Below, one piece after another: positions 49,161 through 60,249 of a stretch of 64,000 bases of DNA (positions are counted from its first letter, which is position 1; each line of letters opens with the position of its first letter). Origin of the DNA: Gordionus sp. m RMFG-2023 (taxonomy: Eukaryota; Nematomorpha; Gordioida; Chordodea; Parachordodidae); contig NC_088776.1 of assembly GCF_954871325.1 (NCBI RefSeq), positions 46,952,569-47,016,568 of the forward strand, in the 5' to 3' direction. The notes under the pieces are model-generated. The model worked only from the letters and a program-made list of their open reading frames with translations. It was not told where the DNA came from and ran no database searches. Made by a program: the position numbers and the translations under genes.

Positions 49161-49505
49161 TTACTTTAAAACTTTATATACTTGTCTTTTTTTTATATAG
49201 ATATACACATTTTTATTTTGATTGTAATTTTGTGATTTCAACATTCGAAATAAAGTTTTAATATAAATCGCCACAAATATAGTTTTAACATAAATTGTCA
49301 CAAATACATAATAAAATTTTAAAATTCTATCGATTGCAGGTATTAATGATAACCACCTGATAGGTACATATCGCAACAACTCACACCATTCCAAGTCAAA
49401 CCACTCCACCAACTCTTTTAATTCATTAACTCTTTTAGTTGATGAATTAAATTCATTAAAACATTTCATCATAATTATTTCGATATCCACAGATAGTACA
49501 TTCAT
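49161..49505 (-). pseudogene. hAT transposase middle fragment, minus half of foldback copy 2
   Basis: The continuous frame has MNVLSVDIEIIMMKCFNEF, LVEWFDLEWCELLRYVPIRW and LSLIPAIDRILKFY, corresponding to 30020-30640 of copy 1 but less broken there. It is followed, instead of by the middle and dimerisation regions, by a repetitive IYVKTIFVAIYIKTLF tail made by local duplication. Confidence 0.75.
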
Positions 49506-50446
49506 TGCCTTCTTGCAAGAATTATGTAGTATATGGCATATACAGTCAATTGGTATTAATTAATTATTGTGCTGCCTCAATTCGGTAAATACACTTTGGT
49601 TTTTGAGGTTTTTGCCAAAATTTACAAAGGCATTATCAGGGCAGAAAGCTGACATGCAATTCATTGATAACCCTGAATCAGCTATATTACATTATGTGGT
49701 TAGCTACATCGTTGGATTTTTCACTATCCGAGGGAAAAAATTTAACATTTATTGAAATGTTCTTATTCTTGTTGAAATAGCTAAAGATCAAGGGAGATGT
49801 TTTAATATTTCACTTATTAAATGCATTTGTCAGATTGCATATGGATGCACATCTTTCAAATCGTCTAGAATTGACCTCTAGGATTCAGGTACTGAAACAC
49901 TTATGATAGCTTTTCTCATTTTTGTTCTACCACAAGTAAGGTATGCACTTATATTGGAGTCGTTTTAAATCATGGGAAAAGATTCGACCCGCATTGTGAT
50001 GATATAGCTCTGTGAATGTTGAACTACATGATATATACGATTTCCGCAACTGTAGTTGCATCTGTATTATTTATTATTTTTGGAGAATATTTTTGTATTG
50101 CAACCGATGTTGATATACTCCCCTGTACTGACTTATATGAATGAAATGATGTTTTTATTGGATAAAAATAAAACAGGATAGAAATAAATTTACAAACTAG
50201 ACATGTTTTTCGAATAAATATTTAAAATTTATTTTAAAAATATAAAAATAATCAATTACTGTCTCTCAAAATTATTATTTATATATTAAAAACGTTAAAA
50301 TACTTCTAAAAAAAGAAATTAAAAAATTGCGATAGATTTTTGCGGAAGATTTCCAATTGCGGTAGTTTTGTGGGAGAGAGATGTCTGCGTGTAAACTAAA
50401 AAATTGTGGGAGTCTCCCGCTGATGGGGTTAGACATGGCAACCCTG

Positions 50447-51249
50447 TTCATACATATTAATTTATTGAATTTAAAATGATTGATTTTATTAGTAGAAAAA
50501 AAAACTTTAAATTAACCAATATGAAATGCGACCAGCATATGATGAATTTTATTTAATATAAATTTATAAAAACATAACACAATAAGATGATTATGCTAAA
50601 TTATAAATAAAATTAATATAAAAATCTAAAAACTCTGAATGAAATAAATATTTTGAATCCAATTTTTTTTTTACAGGATTCTCAAACTTATTTTACTTTT
50701 CAAATCATATGTTTTAAATGATACAGGGTTCAAAATTTAAATTTTTAAAATATTTCATCCAATTAAAGGCTTGAGAAGGGTTTGGGCTAAAATACATTAA
50801 AATGATTTTAAGCAGATTTAAACATTTTATTTGTTAAAGAATCAAATTCTTATTTTATATTTCATTAAGAATATATTTTCGTTTTTTTTTATCTATCATT
50901 TATTCAGAAAAATATTTTAGTCTTTCTTTTTTTCTTTTTTCCTTTCAGTATATGCATACTTAATATAAGTTTTCATAAGAAGATATTCAAAACTATTTTT
51001 TCTGTAGGAAGTTCCCTATATTCTTAGGAATCCATTCTTTTTAGTTTAAAATAGTTTAAATAAAATGTCAATATAAGTTTTTTTAAATTTTACATTAAGA
51101 AGATTTTCATTTTTATTTTACTAGGTAAGAGAGCCTTTATAAAATAAAATATATTAATTTCATATTAACATACTATATCTATGATCAATATAAAAATATA
51201 TAATTAAAGGAAGGGAAATTTAAAAAAAAAAATTGATTTAAAGAAAAAA
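50447..51249. other. A+T-rich spacer, nothing recognised
   Basis: No repeat ends or frames with family features were seen. Confidence 0.4.
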
Positions 51250-51895
51250 GAAAATTTATATTTAGGTATGGTCGGCGGGGCTTAATGTCCCATGTATGAA
51301 TATGCAGTTGGAACGACAGGTTTCAATTGATATTCTTCGTCGAAGGGAGAAGCCTTCTTTTGGATCACCTGTGATTAAACGTAACCTTTGCCCTATTGTT
51401 TTGAATAATTTTAGGGCTTGGGGTCCAAATGATGTGTCTGATACTACCGGAAGGAACAAAACATTATTAAGGTGACAATATTTATTGGTTTTTGTATTCT
51501 CCGCTTTCGTGATGGAGTTGGCAAAAAACATTTTGCAAAACGATCCAAGCATGTATAATTTCAAGCTGGGTAAACCTTGGTTCCAAGGAACTAGCGCCAT
51601 TTCCGGTCTGATCGGAGTTAAGGCTAGTGGGTTCCAGCTTAGAGGGAATATTTGTAAATTTCAGGGTTATATTGATGATTGAATTGATAGCAGAGTGTCT
51701 AGAAAGTCTGCCTTTTGAGAAACGATAGTGTAGGGGGTAGTGTCCAAGACTATCAATGTAAGTTTTACATAGGACACATGATGTAGGCGTTACGATTTTG
51801 CAGCCTAAGCGAAGACCAATAGCTATTCTGAGTTCTTCGTTGGTAAGTAGCAAACATAGATTAGAGCTAAGTATAGTTTCTAACCAAATTCAAAA
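51250..51895 (-). pseudogene. LINE-like element, zinc knuckle plus nuclease-like C-terminus, truncated copy 5
   Basis: Two overlapping frames on the minus strand (51853-51482 and 51600-51262). LTNEELRIAIGLRLGCKIV, a knuckle-like CVLCK ... GHYPLHY, RLSRHSAINSIIN, IPSKLEPTSL, then after a frame change VPWNQGLP, LPVVSDTSFGPQALKLFKTI, GQRLRLITGDPKEGFSLRRR and an end at SPADHT. One knuckle Cys and the PDG core are altered. Its 5' side faces the ANGEL gene start, about 265 bp away, but on the opposite strand. Confidence 0.78.
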
Positions 51896-52158
51896 TTAAA
51901 GTTTTTAATATATTTTTTACCTTCAAAAACAGTTCTGTTATACTTGATATTCTAATTATATTTTTTATTATATCAGAAAACGATTTTATATTGAGATTAT
52001 TTGTGTGTCTATTGTGAATTTCAAAATACTTCAAGAATAAACATTATTAATAATAACCTATCACATCTCACGGTCATGTGTGTGTAAATAGACGAATGGA
52101 AATTTAAATCAGGTGTGTAACGGCAATTTCTATGAATTGACTATAATCGACAATATGA

Positions 52159-55100
52159 ATGTTTAAAATTATTTGTAATTGGAAAAGAACATATTGCTCA
52201 AATAAATTTCCTAACAATATTAAAAAGACTATTGTTTCCTTATTTTTTTGCTCATTAGAAAAGGATATAAATATGAGTTTATATCCAACTTTCGTGCATT
52301 TTAATCGTTATTATAAAAGCATATTAATTCAGCAAGAAAGATTGAAAAGTCAATATGATGATTCAAGCGATGGTATATTAGATATTTATGATATAACTAT
52401 TGATTAATTTATTAGAATCTCCTTATGTAAAATTTAATAATCCTAGAAAATGGCTCCTTACAGATTATGGGAACTATTTTGAGAACATTAAACCATTTAT
52501 GTCACATTGTTCAGAAATAACAATGGCATCATATAATGTATTAGCCCAATACCTTATTGATACGAATATGTATTTATACACTGAATGTCAAGATGAATAT
52601 TTGAAGTGGGAATATAGGCAAAAAAATTTGTTAGCTGAAATTAAAGAACTGAATTGTGACGTAATTAATTTCAAATATCATTCTTTTTTATAAGCATATT
52701 ATAGATATTTTGTTTTCAAGAAATACAAGCTGACCATTATATTAACTTTTACTATCCAGAGATGACCAAACTTGGTATGACTTCTAAATAAATATATATT
52801 TTTTATTTTATATTTCAATATAATTTTTTAATCCTTAATAATAAATTTGCACACTATATTAATAAATAAAAACTTTATTAATATTTATTTTAAATCATAA
52901 AAAATATCTAATAATAAATTTGGGCATTAGAATAAGATATATGAACTAGAACATCCTATTTTAATTTGTTTAAGTTGTTTTTCTGGCTGTTTAATAACAA
53001 GTCGACCTAGGAAACTAAATATTTAAATAAATCGACTTATTTACATCAAAATGTAATATTACTGATTGACAACTATAAAGTGGAACCACTGAGCAAATCT
53101 TGAACATCATATAAAAAGAAGTCACTCCCTAGAACTCATTAAATTTAACAAAATATCACAACAAATAAAATATATAAATCAAGTGTAGGTTTCTATATAA
53201 AAGTGTTCAAACCAGATTTTAGAGGTTCAAACAGAACCTATATTTTTATTTTTTAACCGAACCTGAAACTTGGATAGTTATTTATATACGAAACTGAACC
53301 AACATTTGTTTTAGTTCGAATTACTGTCGATATATGTTTTTCTTGTTTAAAGTCTCTGGTATAAATGACCCATTTTATCATAAAAATCTGTGTTATTATT
53401 AAGATTTTTTATCATAAGGTAAGTACTATTCCACCTAGTTTTGAGCAAATATCTTTGAAGATCAAAAAAATTATTCATAAAAAATAAATTTTGAGCAGAA
53501 TAAAAATGTTTTTTATAAAAAAAATTTTTGAGCAAATCATTTGGGATTTTAATATTTTCTTTGTGGATTTAAATTACGTTGTTATTGTTTAAAATAAAAA
53601 TTTTTTAGGTAAAATCTTTTATATTTTTGAAGTAAAATTTTTTAATTTTTGTTCTTAAAATAATATTTTGTATATAATTTTAAGCTATAAATGTAACAAT
53701 TGTCATAATACCCATTGTATATTTTTTAATATTTGGAATAAATAATAGTAATTATTTATATGTTTTGTCATAATTTTATAAACAATAAAACAATTGTCAT
53801 AATATACTTTCAGAACCTTTAAGAATAATTTTTGTTAAAAAATAGGCTAGAATAAAGCATATTTCGAGATGGTTTCAATCATTGTAAACATATAAAAGTG
53901 ACATTTGTCATAACACTCATCTCAGAACTTTTAAAAATAATAGTAAAATAGGCTAGAATAAATATTTTGAGCATGTTTCATACAATTTCAATGAGTGACA
54001 ATTGTCATAAAATCAAACACGTCTAAATACATCAAAGTTTTAATTTTTACCATTCAAAATATTTTTTAATCTTATGATTATACAATCTTTATAAATATTA
54101 GTTGTTTTTTTCGGTTTAATTAATAGAAATGTAAACATCACCACACTTTCAATTCGATTGATTAATAATAATTCCCTTATTTTCTGTTCCTATTGTAATT
54201 TAATATAGTCTTTTAAAGAATCAGTCATTCTCCCTTGAAAATTGGCTCAATTTGGGATAAAGAAAAGAAGAGATAATATGATATACTTTTCTAAAATAAA
54301 TTTTAGCCATAAAAAGATTATATTTTAAATATTAGTATATTTTTGTTACTTTGAATTTGATTAAATATCACCTAAAATAACGATTATTTGAATAATTAAC
54401 TTGAATTTTAGAAATATTTACTAAGGATCGATAAAATGGAAATAGGAAATTGATAAGCGAATGAATGTGATTTATTGTTCTATGATAGACAATTTTTAAA
54501 TATATTCCTTTTATTTTTAAAATTATAGATAATAATAGCGATTTAAAATAGTCTTTATAATATTTGGCCTGGCTGCTTTAAAAAATTTTTTTAAGTCCAC
54601 CCCGGCCTGGGTATATTTAAAAAAAATATGGGCCGGGCCTGTAGGCCTCTGATATCAGTATTAAAATTAGCAAAGCAATGATAATATCGGATCGACTTTT
54701 TTGGAAATATTGGTTCGATTCGATTTTTTTAAACGGGAAGTATTGGTGCACTAAAAAAATTAAGGAAAAACAAGATTTAAATAAAATCAGAGAAAGCCAA
54801 AGTGACGTAGATCATCAGCTTGGTATCTATATATTTATGTTAAAATATTGATTAAAATGCCAATTTTATTGGAATTCTAAATAAATAATAAACTAAAATA
54901 TAAATTATATAACAATTATGATAATAACTTTATTTTTGTTTTACCAATTATATATTTTATTTTGTCATTCTTATGGAAACAACGATGTAGGCCATATTTA
55001 AAAAAAAATAGCGTAAGTGGAACAGCCATAAATAATATAAATGAATTTACAATTTATTTTAATATATTTATCAGCAACCTCTATGCCCGGAACTCCACCT

Positions 55101-56501
55101 GTATTTTAAAAATACAAGCTAGGCTTAAAATATTTTTTTAAAATAAATTTAAATTGTATAAAATAGTTGTAAACAACTTATATAATGGATCATTTAACAT
55201 TTATTTGCTTCTTATATTCTAAAATATATATTAAATCAAGCAAAGATCGAATTCAAAAATAAAAATGACTTTAAAGCTGAGCTGCGGCTCAAAAATTTAG
55301 CTCTCCGGGTTTTTTATATTTTTCATCAATTAATATTATACTTAAGATATGAGAAAGTCAAAAAAATTTTTTTATCTCATACCCAGGTATCCAATAGTCA
55401 GTAATGTAATGAGAAAAAATTAAATTAATTTATCGTATTAGTATATAAAAATAATTAGTTCCGATAATTATATTACTGATTGAACTCTCGAGATTAGATA
55501 TATTTTAAATGGGGAACAAATGGGCCCATTTTTTTATGTATCTTGATTCAATTTAAAATTTGATAATTATTTTTCTCCCTAAAAATCAAGGTTACGAAGG
55601 CGTTTTTAAAAAACGCACCCGCTCAAAACGCGATGGTTGTGCCACATTTTACAAATCTGATGTACTAGCTCTCGAATCCGCTCGTGGTGTGGAATTTTAC
55701 CGACCTCGTCAAGGTTGCTCTTTGTTAGATCGTGACAATGTAGCTTTGATTCTAAATCTACGCCTCAAACATAAAAGTCTCAATACTGTTAGCAATACCA
55801 ATAACGTAGGTGGAAGACGGATCTGTGTGGCCAACGTGCACCTTCTGTTCAATCCTAAACGAGAGGACGTCAGACTCGCTCAGAGCATAGCCTTGACTGC
55901 CGAAATCGAAGCGGCCCGCATTAATCATGAAGTTATTGGGAAACCTAAAGTTGACGATAAAGATGAGAATAGTGACATAAAATTATTATCACCCGTTATA
56001 GTATGCGGAGATTTCAACTCGGCACCGTTTAGCAGAGTCTACAGACATCTTATTAGTAAAACTTCTGACTTGGATAAAAAACTTAAAAATAATTATATGG
56101 GTCCGTGCTTTGAATCAGAAATATACTCTGTGCTGGAAACAAATTCTCTGGCAAAGGCTCTGAATCTTCGTGACCTGACCCACTCCCTAGATCTATCATC
56201 TGTTTATAACTATAACTCTAAGGATTCAGATTTAAAGGAACAAGCAGTGGTAACCACCAAAAATTCTAATACGGGACTTAACGTGGATTACGTATTCTAC
56301 ACAGGTGGTGAAGGGGACGATTTATCACTAGACGATAAGAAGGATGGTAAATTTAAGTTGGAATCGCGGCTCAAGTTACTGGCCAGTTATAATTTGCTAA
56401 CTGAAATGGAGGTTATGACTAAAATGGGAGGCTATTTGCCCAGCCGATATATTTCATCGGATCACATGTGCCTAGCTGCTAAATTTTTAATTCATGACTG
56501 A
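52159..56501 (+). CDS. ANGEL2: ANGEL-family endonuclease/exonuclease/phosphatase (CCR4-related)
   Basis: Four exons, 52159-52372, 52416-52660, 52705-52774 and 55591-56501, joined by GT-AG introns of 43, 44 and 2816 bp with consistent phases; 479 residues. EEP-fold motifs in order: MASYNVLAQ (metal-site Asn), NLLAEIKELNCDIFCFQEIQ (catalytic Glu, spanning the second junction), NVHLLFNPKREDVRLAQ, VIVCGDFNSAPFS (Asp and Asn), LNVDYVFY, and SSDHMCLAAKF (final Asp-His). ANGEL rather than CNOT6/nocturnin is suggested by YLYTECQDEYLKWEYR and QADHYINFYYPEM; which paralogue is not certain. Vertebrate ANGEL2 removes 2',3'-cyclic phosphates from RNA ends and is CCR4-like; function here is inferred. The start Met at 52159 gives a short basic lead; Met at 52273 is an alternative. 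Exon 4 is clearly richer in G+C than exons 1-3. Confidence 0.93.
53210..53540 (-). pseudogene. hAT transposase scrap in ANGEL intron 3
   Basis: The minus-strand frame has QRYLLKTRWNSTYLMIKNL, a close match in pattern to the TRWNSTYxML motif of hAT transposases. Nothing else of the protein is recognisable, and no termini were found. GGTTC/GAACC repeats adjoin at 53215-53320. Confidence 0.5.
54555..54655. repeat. GGGCC-element fragment in ANGEL intron 3
   Basis: ggcctggctgc, ccggcctggg and gggccgggcctgtaggcctctg resemble the blocks at 1035-1535 and 17438-17870. Confidence 0.55.
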
Positions 56502-56602
56502 TTAGAATCTTTTAAGTTTAACATTTGTGGATTTTATGCATTGTTTCATATTTGTACTTATCTTTTTAATTTTTTTAAAATTCCGTTTTTAAGGATTGAG
56601 TT

Positions 56603-56608
56603 AATAAA
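56603..56608 (+). promoter_or_regulatory. Possible polyadenylation signal of ANGEL
   Basis: aataaa, 102 bp after the stop codon. In sequence this A+T-rich the hexamer is frequent by chance. Confidence 0.3.
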
Positions 56609-56756
56609 TTATAATATATTCGTTAAATCTATATATAAATCAAATATTTATCTGTATTATGTTTTATAGATGATTACTCACATTTTTTTATACAGATAAT
56701 TTATAATGCTGATATTCAATTTTGTTTATATTATCACACAGTCACCACAATACTTT

Positions 56757-56978
56757 TAGTGTTGTTAAATGGCTCGATTTGACCCTATTTTAAAAAAAGG
56801 CGACCTCGATACTTTATTTATTAAAATATTACGCAAGCTTGAAGAATTTGCTTATAGATGACACTAAGGTTTGGACATATATTAGCGGAAACTCAAGGCT
56901 TAGTCAATATTTTTCTGGCTAAAATATTGAGTTAGCCGTTTTTAAAATTGGCTCAAATCGAGCCATTTAATAACACTA
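56757..56978. mobile_element. Foldback MITE family TAGTGTTGTTAAA, copy G
   Basis: 222 bp, the same length as copy F. Starts tagtgttgttaaatggctcg and ends cgagccatttaataacacta, with the shared attttctggctaaaatattgagttagccg arm in two parts. No matching 8-bp flanks, so the duplication has decayed or was lost. Confidence 0.85.
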
Positions 56979-57623
56979 CGCCCATTCATTTATTAAAAAA
57001 AAATCAATTCAATCATTGCCATTTTATAAATTTACCTCCTAAATATTATTTTAAATCTCAAGGTAAAATATTTTTGTTGCACTTTATTTTATCCTGGCTC
57101 TATAAAGAATAGAGTCGATATAATATGCCAATTGTTATATACATTTTTAAACTTTATTAGCCCCTCAATAAAATATATGTTTGTTTGGTATAGTCCGTTT
57201 TTACAGGATAAGCGAATTTATTTTTTTTTTTAAGAATTATACTTTAAAAAAAATTATATTGACATATTTTATTATTACAAATTAGGCTAGAAAGGAAGAG
57301 GATGCTTCTTAATTAAGTTATTATCTAACGCGATAGTTGGTAAAGTTATTCGTACTTCTGTAAAGGGAAATTAGATAATAAGGCTAAAAGATAAAATGTC
57401 TATATAGAAATAGATAGCACAAAATAGAGTTTACGATCAAGCTACCATTTGTGTATAACACTTTCTTTATAATTATAGATATGCTTTTTATAGCAACATA
57501 AATATTTATTATTATGGGATAGGGATATTTGATTTATTTCGTTTTTTTTGAAAAAGGACTGGAATTTAAGAAATATATAATTCGAGAATTATTCAAAGGA
57601 AATGGGCAAGCATCTGGTATAGA
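56979..57623. other. A+T-rich spacer between ANGEL and the TA-flanked element
   Basis: Nothing recognised. Confidence 0.4.
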
Positions 57624-58901
57624 GTAGGGGGACCGGGTTAAACAGTGTATTTCGCAATTTTTACTATGAAAATATTTTAAAAAAGTAAATAAAAATAAAT
57701 TATAGATTAATGCATACCTAATCCTTCATCTACAAAATACAATAAAAAGTATAGCTTTCTATAATATTTTAGGAGCTATAATTATGTAAAATGTGACATT
57801 TTCGCAAATTTACCCCTTGCCCAGGGTAAATCAGCTAAGCTACAGGGAAAATTGGTTTATAAAATTGAACGCAATAAAAATAAGAATTGACATTTGTTAC
57901 TTTTAAATTTATAAGAATTAAAATACGGGGAAACATAAATAATTATTAATAGCATATTTAGAGCGTGCCCATTTTAGGCATATCGGACATTTTAATTATT
58001 TTTCATCTTTGCCCCTATTTTCCATATTTTTATTCCATATTACATAAACTAATTGTTTATTTTTGCTAAAAATTTCTTTTTGTATGGAGTAGACTTTCAA
58101 AAATTCTTTTTTACAACTTTTTAATCAGACTAAACAACCATTTTACCCATAGCAGCTTAATACCAAAATGATATTTATTATATAAATCGATTTTGCTTGA
58201 TTTCTAATTAAGCTATTAATGTCCAATAACTTATATTTTATAGCCAAGACTAAGAAAATGAGTTTATGATTTTTAGATTAGTAGATTTTGTTAAAAGCAA
58301 AAAAACAGGGTAATTTCTAATGGACAAAAAAAAATGGTTTTTGACAAAACTATGAACATTTTTCAGAAGATGAATCATATTCACATTAAATTTATGGTCT
58401 TTATATTCAAGGCTTAAACGTTATTCACGTTAACATTGTGGTCTCGTTAATCTCTTTACCTAGGTTTCCAGGTGTACCGACGTATCACCTAAAAGTGTCA
58501 ATGAATGTTTAAAATTTGTAAATGAGCAAAAAATACTTGTAAATTAGCAAAATGCCCTTTCGCCTAAAAGGACCAAATGTAGTAGCAAATACTTAAATAT
58601 ATAATAAATGAGCAAATGTAATATTAAATTTGAAAATGATCAAAAGTGTTTTCATAAAACTTCGAAAGGATAAAGTTTGGTAGTAAATACTCAAATTTTA
58701 TAATAAATGAGGAAATGTAATAGTACATTAGTAAATAACCAAAAATACTAGCAAAATGCCTTTTCTCCTAAAAGTGCCCAAAATAAAATTTATAACTTAC
58801 ATATATAGTAAATAAACAAATATTTTATATTGTAAAAAATGCCATATTTTGGCACATTTTTAAGAGAAAAGGCAATGCATACCCCAACCCGGTCCACCTA
58901 C
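57624..58901. mobile_element. TA-flanked transposon, TIR GGGGGACCGGGTT
   Basis: ta-gggggaccgggttaaac at the left and aacccggtccacc-ta at the right. TIRs of about 13 bp with one mismatch are bounded by TA dinucleotides, as for Tc1/mariner-type elements. Non-autonomous; no transposase read. Internal direct repeats of about 100-105 bp at about 58545-58790 share agcaaaatgcc(c/t)tttc and aataaatgag(c/g)aaatgtaata. Confidence 0.6.
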
Positions 58902-60249
58902 AAGTTCAGATCGGATGAGAGGTTTTCGGTAGTATTTATATTTGATGATATAATCAGGGAACAGTTATATTTTTATTCGAATTTTCCACATCGATAAGTA
59001 AGATATTTTTTATGGTAGGAACCGAATAAACAATCGTATTTGAACAACAATGCTTTTTGCTCAGAATCAAGTTATTCATTTCAGTGGGGAAATTTCGCAT
59101 CTCATATAATCGTCTCAGCACACTAAAAAAGAAAGTTTTACCTGGAATCTAGGAAAATTTATCTTTTTTTGATAATTTGTGTAACAACCTTTTCATAGCC
59201 GATTCGTATGATAACCCCTAAACTAAGAATTACTTTAATTTATTCAATAGACATGTTTTTACAAATCATAAAAGGATATATATCGAATTTCTAATAATAA
59301 CTCTGGCAAAAAGTAATCTCAAAATTTTTATAAAAAAACGAAATTGACAACAAATAATTTAATCTAAAAGTACCATTTAGGGTCCTTTGAACTAGTTTTT
59401 TTTTGTCTGAGCTTGATGATCAGTGTCTACATGCCAGGGCTGGATGGGAGGAGCAATTTGTGTTCATATATCTTTTATAGGGGTAAATTTTATGTTGCCT
59501 TCACAAAACGGAAAAAGCAACCACCAAATTAGAACAGATAAATTCAGTTAAAATTAAAAAAAATATAAAATACTCTAGGTAAAATACTCACAAAATTAAA
59601 AAATAAGTAATTTCCACTTGTAAAGCACATTTTAATGTATTTTATTTGCAATAAATTGGTAAAAACAATTATCATTTCAAATATTTGCTATGATTTTTGC
59701 TGATTTTATTGTGTGTTTTTCTACCTATTTTTCAGAGTTATGAAATACGCCCTTCAACTTTATCTGTAAATTACTTATATACATTTAATCCAATAAACAG
59801 CCAAAATAAATAACATTTATGATTCCATAAGATTGGAATTGAAAATTAATATATGATAAGATAATAATAACTAAAATCATGAATATTTCTATGAGCAATG
59901 TTTTAGATATTAATTCACACGGATAAAAAATCGATAAATATACCTTTAAAATTTTATAAAAAAAATTCAATACACTATTATTGTTATCGTTTTTTTAGTA
60001 TTATTATTATTAATAATAATATGACAAATAAATATTTTTCTTCTCAATTTATATCATCATATTCATATCGATGATTCGTTAATTAATTATGTAAGGTAAA
60101 ATTCGTAATCTTAATGATGTTTAAATTCAGATGAGAAAAGTAAAGCGATACTATCATACAAATGACATCTAGAAGTACATTGGGAATTTCTTCTTTAGGG
60201 TAATATAAAATAATGTCGTAAAAAATATAATTTCTAAAACCATTAATAG
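58902..60249. other. Spacer upstream of the channel exons
   Basis: May contain further 5' exons, introns or the promoter of the channel gene, but no exon could be recognised. Confidence 0.4.

Larger units (their letters stand above)
45344..50446. mobile_element. Foldback hAT, copy 2, interrupted by an LTR fossil
   Basis: Ends cagggttgccaggtc (45344) and catggcaaccctg (50446), inside a perfect 8-bp duplication ttcataca (45336-45343 and 50447-50454). 45344-45928 matches the left end of copy 1. 48969-49115 continues its plus-strand half, and 49161-50446 matches the minus-strand half and right end. Relative to copy 1 the centre (dimerisation domain and middle region) is deleted. Without the inserted LTR element it would be about 2.06 kb. 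Confidence 0.92.
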
